From Adiantum capillus-veneris (taxonomy: Eukaryota > Streptophyta > Polypodiopsida > Polypodiales > Pteridaceae), in NCBI GenBank assembly GCA_014529385.2, contig CM043953.1:74508872-74572871 (forward strand): a DNA stretch of 64,000 nucleotides, read 5' to 3'. Each line of letters starts with the position of its first letter. Within the stretch, counting starts at the first letter, position 1. The notes under the pieces are model-generated. The model had not been told where the DNA came from. It did not search any database and saw only the letters and a list, made by a program, of their open reading frames with translations. The position numbers and the translations under genes are program-made. Positions 23,750-35,427 of this stretch are shown one piece after another.

Positions 23750-26700
23750 ATGGTGTGACATTATGTGTGTTTCCTAAGTATTATCATTTATTATGGTGCA
23801 TTATGCATTATCTTGGTAATTTGTCTACAGCTGGGGCTGGGCAATTGTATGACATTTCAGGCTTCCTTTTATTTGGACATATGTGCTATGTATGTTGAGA
23901 GTAAGAGAACTTCTCTTGTTTGAGCATGCAGAGGTGTTCTGCTGGATGACTACAGGAGAGAGGCAAGCTGAGAGAATAAGATGCCTATATTTGCAAGCTC
24001 TCCTTCGGCAAGATATGACGTTCTTCGATCAAGAAGTCTCCACAGGGGCGATAGTTGAGGGCATGTCTGCAGACACTTTTGCAATAAAGCAAGCTACAGG
24101 CGAAAAGGTGTGTGATGGTAACTCTTTCCCCTGCCAAAGCCTTTTTTTTTTGCATGCATGAATGCTACGGAGACGATGCTAGACATAGATATGAAGAGGA
24201 TTGCAAATCTAGTGATGCAAGTACCAGGTGTCTGATAAAAACCTGTCTCTCAAGGTAACGTAGAGCCATTCCCAATTCCTTGTCATCAAGACAAGCGGCA
24301 AACTCCATCGAAATGCCCTTGCTTCATGCTCTGTTTGAGTGTGCTCTATTTAGCACAAGATAAAGGACATAAGCTTGGACTTTTTGATGGTGTGCAGGTG
24401 GGGAAGCTAGTTCAAATTGCTGGAAGTGTTATCAGTGGATATGTGATTGCATTCACACAAGGATGGAAGCTGACTATGTTCGTGTCTGCTGTCATTCCTT
24501 TGATTTTAGCATCAGGCTATGTGATGAATCATAGCATCTCCAAGGCCTCTAAAAAGGTTCATGAGGCCAATGCCAATGCTGGTAAAATTGTGGAGCAAGT
24601 CATTAGTGCCATTAAAACTGTAAGTGAACTTTCCTCTACGTGCATGGACAAAGTGTTTGCTCCATCTAACGACGAGATCATGTCTTGTTGTGCAGGTGGC
24701 CCCCTTTTCTGGTGAGAGAAGAGCAGTGATGGCATACAAAATGGCGTTGCAGAAGGCAGATAGGGCAAGCTTTCGTGAGAGCTTGGCAGCTGGCTTGGGG
24801 ATGGGGGGGATTCTCTTTTTCACCTTCAATGTTTATGCTGCAATGCTTTGGTTTGGAGCACAGCTTATTGTGCAGGGAAGTTACACAGGGGGCAAAGTGA
24901 TTACCATCCTCTTCTCTATTATAATCGGAACAGGGTAGGTCAACCTCTTGGGAGACAAAAAATCCCATTAATAAAAAAATATTTCCAATAATTACCCAAA
25001 ACATCAGTCTTACGCAAATTAAAAATACTATTTTGCAGGGCACTGGGTCAGTCAAGCCCTAGCTTAGCAGCATTGGCAGCTGGCTCCGTCGCAGCTCACA
25101 AAATGTCGAAGGTGATAAACAGAGTACCAATGATTGATGTTACTGAAGAAGGTGGTCAAAAATTGAGCTCCTTACAAGGCCATATACATTTCAAGAACAT
25201 TAAGTTTGCATATCCCAGCAGACCAGGATATGAGGTCCTTAACAACTTCACTCTCGCCATCCCTGCATGTACTGTAGCAGCTTTGGTTGGAGAGAGTGGA
25301 AGTGGAAAATCTACAGTTGCTTGCTTACTTGAACGCTTCTATGATCCACTATCGGGTGAGATTCTTATAGATGATATTGACCTGAAAAATCTCAATCTCA
25401 GTTGGTTTCGCCGCCATGTTGGATTAGTTTCCCAAGACCCTATCTTACTGGGAGCTTCAATCAGAGAGAACATAGCTTATGGGCGAGAGGATGCTACGGA
25501 GGAGGAGCTTCATGCTGCAGCCAATCTTGCTAATGCATCCACATTTATTGCTAGTTTGCCCCAAGGTCTGAATACAATGGTTGGACAGGGGGGCTTGCAG
25601 CTTTCTGGTGGACAAAAACAACGGATTGCCATTGCACGGGCAGTGCTTAAGGACCCTCGGATTCTTATTCTAGACGAGGCAACAAGTTCCTTGGATGCAG
25701 AATCAGAGAATTTAGTGCATAAGGCACTTGAACAAATTCAGGTAGAGTATAACGTAGTAATCAGATCTAAGGGCTGAATCAGGATGTCTCATTCTTTGTT
25801 CGAATCTGTACATACTACTGACCATCTGATAACGGCTCTCGTTAAAAATATGCCTGGGCCTGCCCAAACATTATTCTGATAAGCATTGCTTGGTGCTAAC
25901 TGTGAGATGTTCCTTATCACCGCAGGTAAACCGCACAACTCTCATCATTGCCCATCGCTTTACCACAGTGATCCAAGCTCACACTATTGCTGTCCTGCAT
26001 CAGGGAAGGATTATAGAGCAAGGTAACCCTGTAGTTCTGTGTTATTGCTTATTGCAATAACTTGTGTGGTTGTGGCTTCCCTTCCAGTATGCGTGTGGTT
26101 ATGACCTATTTTTCAATCTCTACAATAGCTACTGATGCTTTAACTTGTATGTGAAATGAGTAAAGAACCTTTCTCAACTTCCGACAACACAACACCTTTC
26201 TGCTAACACTTTGCTGTTGTGAAGGGTCTCACTCCGAATTGATGAGCAAGCCAGACGGAGCATTCTTCCAGCTAGTGAACGCACATAGGCTTCAGAATGA
26301 CCAAGAGGAACGCCAGCGATTAAGCAGTATAGATGAAGCTGCCTGCCAGCTCGTTAATGAAACCTCCATACCTCCCTCGACAACATACCACCGAAGTCGT
26401 CATGCTAGACAGATTTCTGGTACCAGGTCAATGTCTTTTGGTAGTCTTGTCAGTATGGCCAGCATCCACGTGGAGGATCCTGAGCTTAGCTGGAATGCTT
26501 CCTCAGACCAATATCCACTCCGCTGCTCTCATTTTATCCGACTGGCCGCATTCAACAAGCCGGAGATTCCTGTTATCCTGCTTGGGTCTCTTGCAGCAGG
26601 ACTTAATGGGGCAGTTATGCCTGTTGTGGGTCTCCTCTTTGCTAAAATTATTTATACATTTTATCAACCACTGGATGAGATTCGTGAGGGATGCCTCGTA

Positions 26701-29700
26701 TGGATCCACCTATTCGTGGTTGTTGCTTGTGTGTCGATGCTACTAGTCCCCCTTCAAAACAGCTGTTTCTGTGTTGCTGGTGAAAAGCTGGTTCGCCGCA
26801 TCCGTCTCCTTACCTTCCACAAGGTGCTGCACCAGAAAATGGCATGGTTTGACAATGGGGAAAACAACAGGTAACGCATCTTTTTCACCAGCACCAAAGT
26901 CTCGAGTTTCAGATAGCAACTGCAGAGCAAATCTTTGGAATAGTTTCTGGTACAGAAGTTTTGGTTGCATCACATATAGCAATATGTCATACAAAAGCAC
27001 ACGTAAACATACACACAGCTTCAAAATATTTTGGATGGTAAAAACAGAGTCATACTGTTGTAGCATGTGAAGCTCACAGAGCACTTTTGACTTAGCCATC
27101 TCACGGAGCACTTTTGACTTAGCCATTTAGCCGGACAACCAGGTTGGGAATAGCAGCGAGTGGAGCAACACATGATGAAGTTGTACTTTAGGGCACTGTT
27201 GACTTGCTGCTCGCTTCTCTTCGCACAGGATAGCGGATAGCTTCTTGAGGCACCTCGCTACACCTACACCGTGTCAGTGTTCCATAAGTCCCCACCTTAC
27301 TTCCAATCAGAGTTGTGCTCCTGAGACCCACCTTGAAACTGTCAGGCCATTTGAGTCTGGAAAGCAGGACCTGCTCAACTAGTCCTGCTTACTCTTTTAC
27401 TACTTTCTTACTCGGTAGACCCATAAAGCAGAAATCATCGTCACATGCAAACCCCCCTACAGCCCCAGCATCCTCTTGACAGAGCCCGAAAACCCATAAT
27501 ATGTCGCTTGCATAGCTAGAGTCTCAAGAGAGGTAATAGCCTACAGGTGTTTCTTTTTTTTAACCAACTGAACAATGGCCACAGAATGAGTGACCTGCTG
27601 TAATATACCTGATAAGAAACAATAACTTCTTAGAAATCAAAGGCCAAAAAATGAAACAGATAACTTCCACCTGTGCATACTGGGTTTAGAGCATTGAAAC
27701 TCACCTCCACAAGGACAAAATACTCCAGTAGGGTCCACTGAGTTTAAGCGAATAATTATCTTAGCGCAGTGGTTGCTGGGTGATTAAATTTTGAATTATA
27801 GCTTACTGTATTTTCCCTTTTGCTTGCAGCGGTATTATCAGCTCTCGACTTCTTCGCGATGCATCTCATATGCGGAGCTTGGTGGGAGATGCAATGGCTT
27901 TGATTGTACAAAATCTGAGCACAATTGTTGTGGGCCTGTTTATAGCCATGTCCACTTGCTGGCAACTAGCCCTTCTTTTCATTGGCTTGCTTCCTTTCTA
28001 TGGCTTGGATGGGATCATGCAAATCAAGCTTGGAGAAACCTTTGATATTCAAGCAAAGGTGCACACAGCTAAGCTCAATTGCGTTTGTAAAGACCAATCC
28101 TTTATGTCTGCATTAAGTTCAGTCCAGCTTTGATTTGTGCCAGTGTATATGTGGATGTGTGTGTGCATGCATGCATGCGTGGGGCCCCTGTGGACATACA
28201 ATTTCTAACATTTCCACTCTGGAATGTAATGAAATAGGCCATGTATGATGAATCAAGCCAAATTGCACATGAAGCACTCAGTAGCATCAGGACGGTGGCA
28301 TCCTTTTGTGCAGAGAAGAAAGTCTTCAGTATCTACCAAAACAAAAGTATCAACTGTGTGAAGGCTGGCGTTCACAGAGCTTTGATTGGAGGACTTGGAT
28401 TAGGGGTGTCCTACGTCATAATGTATGGATCTTTGGGGCTGAGTTTCTGGGTTGGAGGCCGTCTTGTCTTCTCTAGAAAGGTCACATTCGACGGCTTTAT
28501 CAAGGTAAAAACTTACAATGACAAGCACTTGCATAAAAAGAAACTTAAAAGTGTTGTAGGTAGTTGCGGGTGTGTATCAAATGAATTGCAAATTTCTTTC
28601 TTACTAATAGTAAATAGAAATTGAGGAACACAGTATAACCTTTTGGATGGTGTTTTGTATTTTGGTGGTGGGTTTTTAACTATTTGTTGTAATATGATGT
28701 GACATTGTGATCTGGTAGTATTTTGAACGTCTTCCCCAGGATGTCTTAACACACAAGATAATGATATACCCCTGAAGTAATGAACTCATAAATGCACGTT
28801 TGCTGCAGACCTTTCTGGCCATTGAGCTAAGCGCATTCGCCGTATCTCTCTCTGTGGCAGTTGCCCCTGACATTGCCAGTGTGAAACCAGCTGTTGCCTC
28901 CATTCTTTCTATGCTTGATCTCAAATGCGAAGACCTATCCTGTGGGACCAAGCTGAAGAGGTTGAAAGGAGAAGTGAAGTTTCAAAATGTTTATTTTTCG
29001 TATCCATCAAGGCCAGATGCTCAAATATTTCATGATTTAAGCTTCACTCTACAAGCTGGCAAAGTAAGCGATGTTTTGTCTTATTCTCCTTTTATCTAAA
29101 GATATTCTGACAATGACCATAATACAGCCGTAACAAAATTTATGACTCTACATGCCTGATTGGGAATAGAAATTGAATGCTTACTTGAAAGTAAATATAG
29201 TGTAAATAACTAAAGGATTGTGTAAATCAAAATGACATCAACTGGGCCACAGAGAAACTGTGACTTTCACTTTGCTGAATGACTGACCTCATAGATGTAT
29301 GGTAACCCAAATAGGAAAGCTCCAAACCTGAGACCACATAGACCAGATGCAGCAAGCCAAAGGGCAAAACAGAAATCCATGTCTGCAATCTTCCAAAACT
29401 GCAATAACGAGGAAACATGAACCGTTGGACATGTTTCCTTTACAATGGCCAGAGACCACTCAACAAGACCTGCCAAACAAAAAAGTTGCTCACCAAGTAG
29501 AATTTCCAGAGCTATACACATGTTTATGTTAGCTTCCGAAGTTAAGTCGGTCAAGGAACTTGAGAACAATATGATCAAGAACTCTCTTTGCAGGATTTGG
29601 TTAATAAACTGACAAACTTTATGCTGATGTGTGAGCAGAGTCTTGCAATTGTGGGAGAGAGTGGAGGAGGAAAGTCCACAGTCATCTCCCTGGTACAGAG

Positions 29701-30301
29701 GTTTTATGATCCACAAGATGGGTGCATTCTACTTGATAAAGTAAACATCAAAGACCTGCAGATGAGGTGGTTACGGAGGCAGATGGGGCTGGTGAGTCAG
29801 GAGCCCCTCTTGTTCAATGACACAATTCGTGCGAACATTAAGTATGGGCTAGAAGGGGATGCTGAGGTTTCTGAAGAAGAAATGCAAAAGGCTGCAGAAA
29901 TTGCCAATGCACACAAATTTATATCCAGCCTTCCCTTAGGCTATGATAGCATGGTTGGGGAGAAGGGGGTGCAACTCTCCGGTGGGCAGAAGCAGAGGAT
30001 TGCCATAGCAAGGGCTATGGTGAGGGACCCCAAGATATTGTTGCTTGATGAAGCTACCAGTGCTTTGGATACTGAGGCTGAGCTTCATGTACAAAAAGCG
30101 CTGGAAAAGGCTGTCGATGGAAGGTCTACTCTTGTGGTTGCACACAGACTTGGAACCATTCGCAATGCCAATCAAATTGTGGTCCTAAAGAATGGCTGCA
30201 TTGCTGAGTATGGCAGCCACGAGGAGCTTGTAGTGCGTAAAAATGGCCTCTATGCAGCCCTTGTGAGGATTTCCTCTACAAGTGAAATGATAGCCAAGTA
30301 G
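23223..30301 (+). CDS. ABCB-type full-size ABC transporter (P-glycoprotein-like), 12 coding exons
   Basis: Coding exons by splice signals and frame: 23223-23435, 23599-23653, 23932-24107, 24398-24619, 24696-24934, 25039-25741, 25926-26022, 26225-26870, 27830-28058, 28238-28504, 28809-29063, 29639-30301. They sum to 3765 nt, in frame, giving 1254 residues, the usual size for plant ABCB proteins. The layout is TMD1-NBD1-linker-TMD2-NBD2. NBD1 has Walker [10 protein letters not shown] (386-394), LSGGQKQ (490), Walker B ending D514-E515 and H546. NBD2 has GESGGGKST (1040-1048), LSGGQ (1147), D1171-E1172 and H1203. All catalytic residues for two ATP sites are present. The family exports hydrophobic substrates, including auxin in some plant members, across the plasma membrane; the substrate here is unknown. 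The ATG at 23223 is the first in frame with the conserved N-terminus. Intron 1 starts with GC (CAG|GCAAGA). Confidence 0.93.
23700..23748 (+). repeat. (GA)n tract in ABCB intron 2
   Basis: About 48 bp of GA lie 46 bp after the intron 2 donor at 23654. The tract reads as R/E repeats in one frame, but it is intronic by the splice model. Confidence 0.9.
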
Positions 30302-30535
30302 TGTGCCAACTGCACAGTAGCACAACCCTGTAAAGAAATGTTTGTATCAACCTGAGCGAACCCACTGACATCCCCACAACCAGGGGGACCCCACTCAATC
30401 ATTCTTTATCCTACTATTCTTGTACAACTCAATGAAGCTCTGACTTGGTATGCCATAGATTTACCAAATTGCACATCGCCACAATGTCTTTTGCAGCTTG
30501 AGCGCACTCCGACAGCAGGTTGCTCATAGAGAGGG

Positions 30536-30733
30536 TCAAGAATGTAACTTGGCCTCAACCTTGACGCTGCTGAGACGCATGTACCATTCTTCAGCAAGTG
30601 GATACATTGTACAAACTTGATCTTCAATAGTTCTATAATGGTATGTGGCTCTTTCACCATCCTCAAGAGTAACATCCTCAAATATGTCAGCCCCATCAGG
30701 ACCGAAGGGGTGGCACCTTCTCCCATGTAGCAC
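30536..30733 (-). other. Antisense coding-like fragment, unrecognised
   Basis: A 65-codon frame, acidic at its start (GPDGADIFEDVTLEDGE) and ending in WYMRLSSVKVEAKLHS, opens with GTG and has no ATG. Its composition is protein-like, so it could be the last exon of a minus-strand gene or of a captured gene fragment. A second frame (30406-30726) overlaps it. Only one of the two can be real. Confidence 0.2.
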
Positions 30734-30870
30734 TAGGGATAGTGATCTCTAATTCAGTGTTGATGTATACTCTGCAAACACTATATATTCCCTAGGTATC
30801 ATCAAATTATAAGAGTAACTTCAGTGTCCTCGTTCACAACCTGGTTTTTGTAAGTTGTCATGTGTATAGC

Positions 30871-30876
30871 AATAAA
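30871..30876 (+). terminator. Candidate poly(A) signal
   Basis: AATAAA lies about 570 bp after the ABCB stop codon. It is the clearest such hexamer I noticed downstream, but the distance is long for a 3' UTR. Confidence 0.25.
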
Positions 30877-31664
30877 TACCACTGCTTCCTTGTCTCCACG
30901 CATAACATGTGTGTATGTATGCAGGCAGTTGACTTGAAGCATTGTATCACGGCAAGCACTAGTGTCTCTAGCCCTGAGCTAAATTACAAAAATGATAGGG
31001 TAATTTAAATTCCTATCTCAATCAGAGTTGTCATTACTGAGTGCACAAGAGTGCGATTTCTTCTTGCCAGAGGCTTTTACTACTCCGCTGTGATCTGCCA
31101 CCATGCTTGTGACTACCAGCTACCTGCGCATCTTCGGTATTCTTTGGACTCGAACACCACTCCACCAACAATATGGTTCAGTGAAACATCAGTTCATATC
31201 ATTCCACAGTTGAAAGTGGAGATGACGAAAGTACTGATGCAGGCAATAATTTTCGCCCATTAGTAGGCAGAAACCACTTAGCAAGGTGCTGTGACACTAC
31301 CTACAGGAATGAAAAAATTTACTAACAAGGTTTCCGATTTTACCTCGTATCAGAGACGGAATCTGCTGCGCCATCTATCTTCCTCCGGAACACCGAGAGA
31401 ACTCATCGGCTTCCGTGCATTCTACTGGCACAATTCGATCTCTGAGATGATGGCCATGGCAAGACATCCACGGATTCCACGGTCCACCAGGCTGCCAGAG
31501 AAGAGGGAACTCGGAAGAGTCGAGAGAGAGAGAGAGACAGAGAGACACCTTTACACTAACCCCTCTAAAAGCAGGCACGTGTTACAGCCAAATTTCTTTT
31601 TTGAGCTGCCATCCCCCTCCACACTATCTGGCACGGGCGTCTTCAAATGCGATCTTTGGTTGTA

Positions 31665-31905
31665 AATTCGGGACATTTGGTAAATTCGGGGAGAAAAGTA
31701 AATTCGGGAAGGCTTCTACATTCGGGGCAATCCCGACACCTATATCTTGAACACGCGACCACCCCACTGCGAACCATATGCACTAACCACTACGCTCGTA
31801 TGCGTTCGTTGAAATATAGGGGATTCGAGTATGTCATATTGTAAATGTCGACCGATTAGTAAATTCGGGGCAAATTTGTAAATTCAGCAAGACTAGTAAA
31901 TTTGG
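31665..31905. repeat. Interspersed GTAAATTCGGG repeats
   Basis: GTAAATTCGGG or close variants occur near 31664, 31679, 31698, 31715, 31858, 31876 and 31894, as two clusters on each side of a tRNA-like module. Spacing is irregular, 15-22 bp within clusters. Confidence 0.7.
31738..31815 (-). repeat. tRNA-like (SINE-like) module
   Basis: On the minus strand TAGTGGTTAGTGC (31780-31792) resembles the A box of Glu-type tRNA genes, and GTGTTCAAGATAT (31742-31754) a weak B box, at normal internal-promoter spacing. It shares CGTAGTGGTT with the module at 21881. It is probably the head of a tRNA-derived SINE, since no cloverleaf acceptor stem is evident. Confidence 0.45.
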
Positions 31906-32167
31906 GGCAACCGTCGAATCTGACGGTCCACAATTGGCACGCCCCCCGTTTTTCTCCTCCACCATTGACCCCATTTGAGCACGCCCGTGTGATACAGTGA
32001 TGAGGGTCCGTCCCGCCGAGCTCTTCGAAGTTGGTGCATCACTGTAATAAGAGGTGGGTCACACTCAGGGCTAGCAAGGGGAAGCGACCATGAAATCTCC
32101 CTTTTTTGGCAGATTTCCTAGCCTCTCGTAGCGTTGCTGCTAGTCCTCCTGAAAATGAAGGGGCTAA
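31906..32167. other. Spacer without recognised gene
   Basis: GC-rich spacer. The minus-strand 65-codon ORF at 32039-32236 crosses the MITE edge and looks accidental. Confidence 0.5.
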
Positions 32168-32509
32168 GGCCCCTGTCACACACGGGCGGCAGACAGGCCG
32201 TAAAATCGAAACTTGGACGCCCAGCTTGTCACACAACGCGGACAGACATTAAGTATTTACTTTTCAAGCTCAACAACATCCAATAGCTGTAGCCCATGTG
32301 GAACGTGTTCCGTGATCTCTGGCTCCCATGCCGGGTTCAAGTCCTCTAGATGAATTTTGCTTTGCTTGTTTTGCGGTTGTCCGCTAGTGAGGGAAGATGG
32401 GAGAGGGGTCTGTTGCGGGAGATTTTGAGGAGTTCGGATGACGTCTTCTTCCAATCATCTTTTGTCCCCTCATCCTCACACATCTAGGGGGACGTGTGTG
32501 ACAGAGGCC
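32168..32509. mobile_element. MITE of PIF/Harbinger type, 342 bp
   Basis: Terminal inverted repeats GGCCCCTGTCACACACG (32168-32184) and its complement (32493-32509, one mismatch) are flanked by TAA on both sides (32165-32167 and 32510-32512). A 3-bp TAA/TTA duplication and a GG-starting terminus are marks of PIF/Harbinger elements. No transposase is encoded, so it depends on one elsewhere. Confidence 0.8.
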
Positions 32510-32794
32510 TAAGCTATAACTTAGGCGATGCAAAACTGAGCGCATTTGTCTCCCGATTTCAACCAATTAGCTAGTTACTTTGTTAGTATACAACTCCGTT
32601 CAACAAACTTGCTTCTCCTTGCTCCACATGTCATGGCCTTTTCAACAGCACACACCAACTCTTTTATCGAACGACGTAGGGATCTCTATAGCTTTCTAGA
32701 GCCAAGGCAGGAATGCAGTCGTGATTGGCACTGTCTTGGTCAATATGTATGTGAAGCGAGGGCTCAACGAGGGCCTCTCTTCAGATGGAATCAC

Positions 32795-34215
32795 CTATGC
32801 ATGACCTAGCCGGCAATGCCACAACTCAATAGACGGCAGCTCGTCTATAGATATGTAATCATGACCAACATCTGACACATGCATGGAATACAAGGTACCA
32901 TGCTTCTGACCTCTGAGTACAACAAGATTACCTTTGCGTACTATCCACGAACCATTGCCAAATGTGGTGTTGTAGCCCAAATCATCAAGCTGACCAACAG
33001 AAATCAAGCTTTTAGTCAACTTGGGCACATGTCTGACATTACATAAAGTAAAGTGCATGCCATTCCTTAGATGCAATTTGACAATTTTGACACCCTCAAT
33101 GTCTAGTGCATATGCATCACCAAGTCTAGTTCATAAGCATCACCAAGTCTCACTTTGCCACAAGAGTGAGAATAAGTAGAGAACCACTCTCTATGTGGTG
33201 TCACATGGAAACTCACACCAGAATCTACTATCCAATTTTGTGCATACTGTGCATCTTTTGTAACAAGAGCCTTGACAGGTAGATCTGCTATAAAGACCAA
33301 TACATCAGAGGTAAGTGGCATAACAACCACGAGAAGAGTCTCTACAATAGGAGCATTTGAAGACTCTGGCACATTGATCTCCTCTAACTTTGCTTTGCCC
33401 TTGTTTGAATTATCAGACTTAGAAGTTTCACCGGATTGTTTATCCTTCTTGCTTTGCTGCCATTTCCTTCAATCCTTCTTCACATGCCCTTTTTTATGGC
33501 AGTGATAGGACTCAACATTACGCATAGAACCCCGAGACTTACTGCGTGAGCCCCCACGTTCCTTGATTTTGGCACGACTTTGAGTGCAACCCCTCTGTCT
33601 ATCACTAGCAACATACGCATCACCATCCTTCTTGCCTTCGAGAGATTTCCTGCAAATCTCCTCAGTAAACAGACTCCCAAGGACGTCATTGTACACTAAA
33701 CCGGTACCAGGTGTTGAGTTGCTAATTGCAATACAGAACGTATCCCAAGACGAGAGTAAACTGTATAGTAAGAAGATACATTTGATTTCCTCATCGAAGA
33801 CCAAACCCTGAGTGGTCAACTGAGTGAAAATGATATTGAACTCATTAATGTAAGTAGAAATAGTGCCCTCTTTCTTCATACGAAGGTCAAACAACTTCTT
33901 CATCAAAAAAACCTTATTAGTGGCACTTTTGTTCTCATAACTGGAACATAACTTATCCCATACATCTCTAGCAATCCTTTCTCCAACTATAGTAAAGTAC
34001 ACAGATTCAGCCAAATGCAAACGGAGGGTAGATTTGGCCTTAGCATCAAGTTTCTCCCACTCAACATCTGTATACTCGCCCTTTGGGCGCTCCATGATAG
34101 GATCCAGCTGGCCTTTTTGTATAAGAACATCTTGAATCTACTCTTTCTAGATAGCAAAATTTGTCCCATCAAATTTCCGGATATTGTAAATATCCTTTTC
34201 ACCACTAGATGGCAT
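32795..34215 (-). pseudogene. Copia-2 gag and start of pol, truncated
   Basis: Minus strand from the ATG at 34215: MPSSGEKDIYNIRKFDGTNF, then two stops before 34095, then a long gag frame (34095-33469, UBN2 type, with LHLAESVYFTI and DRQRG-rich sequence) ending in a zinc-knuckle-like YHCHKKGHVKKD. The protease segment WIVDSGVSFHVTPHREW lies at 33240-33180, and a GAG-pre-integrase domain ending LWHCRLGHA at 32803. Integrase core, RT and RNase H are absent, so the 3' half is lost at about 32800. Small duplications around 33103-33140 break the frame again. Confidence 0.85.
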
Positions 34216-35361
34216 GGCTGCAAGCTAAAGATAATATGGCGATAAACACTGGTAATTTTGAAAAAAATTTGGCAGAGTTTTCCCAAAAAAATTGATAGAA
34301 TCTCAATCCAAAACTATCACAAGAGATCAATAAAGCATCAAAAGTAATGCTCTCAGAGCATAAGACATGCGCATCAACCACTAACTCTCACTAACTGTGC
34401 ATAAACAGTCAAAAAAACTGACCCAAGACTGCCAACACGGCGTCAAATTCACCTAGCCCTCTCTATGCATATCCTATGGTGAGGCCACGAAAAAGGGGTA
34501 TCCCAGCAACCTGTGTCACCGAAAGGATCTCAACATTCGAGAATCCCCTAGCTCAAGAAAACCTCATGCTATCTATCCTCACAAAAGGTTATGCGGACAA
34601 GAAACTAGCCCAGTCTCAAAAAGGTCCTCCAAACCGAGTTTTAGAAAAGGTCGGGACTGCCAAAAACAAGACAAATTGACTCCACAAAAGGTACATATGG
34701 TAGTTTTTGCAACTCAACGTACATCCACTGTCAACAATACTACAAGGTGCAGTATACGCACTCAAACAGGTGCCAAACAAAATGAGCAAGCAGTAAACAA
34801 ATGCCTGCGGGGAGTAAAACCGCTCTCAAAAGAGCTCAAGCACTACCAAAAGTGCCAAAACAATGCATATGTGCATTAAATACTCCCACTGAAATCTATG
34901 TTGATGCTAAACACCGCAACCTGTAAGAAACTTGGATGTCCTATATGTATGCAAGAACTTGTGAGGAGATGGATGACTCAAAAACCCGAGACAATGTCGA
35001 TGCCGAAAAGTGCTCCTAATCAGTCCATAAACACCATCTCAATAGCACATAATAGCCATAAAGCGGCTATATACCATCCCAAAATAGTCTTTGAACAACC
35101 TGCACCTGTGTCTTATACCTGTACCTGTAGTTGTAGCAAAAGTGGAGTTGAAAAATACAACTCCTGAAGCGTAGCTCGAATGAAGCTTTCGACTGCACGA
35201 ACAGCTTCGAAAGGGGGGTAAAGCCCCAGGACGCTTGGTGGAGACGCTCTCGGAACGCTGAATTTTCCGATGCCAAAATCAAAAACTTGTTTACACTTTT
35301 GAAAGTGCGCGCGCGTGCCGACGCAAAAGCGGCAAGCACAAACCCTGCTCTGATCCCAGTT
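32795..35361 (-). mobile_element. Copia-2 remnant with long leader and primer site
   Basis: The gag-protease block is preceded by about 1.1 kb of leader with no gene. A degenerate primer site reads TGGGATCAGAGCAGGG on the minus strand (about 35346-35361), the initiator-Met type with one changed base. LTR sequence should lie right of it, from about 35362, but only a short piece before the Gypsy relic could belong to it. No 3' LTR was seen. Confidence 0.7.
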
Positions 35362-35427
35362 GAATGTGTCGCGGGAAGCGTGTGCAAGTGCAAGCTTGCT
35401 TAAGTTTAGGTTGGGTTCCCACCTAGG

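Larger units (their letters stand above)
30302..31640. other. 3' region of the ABCB gene and spacer
   Basis: This holds the probable 3' untranslated region and spacer. Two overlapping minus-strand ORFs lie at 30406-30726 and 30536-30733, and a short GA run is at 31515-31532. No recognised gene is present. Confidence 0.5.
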
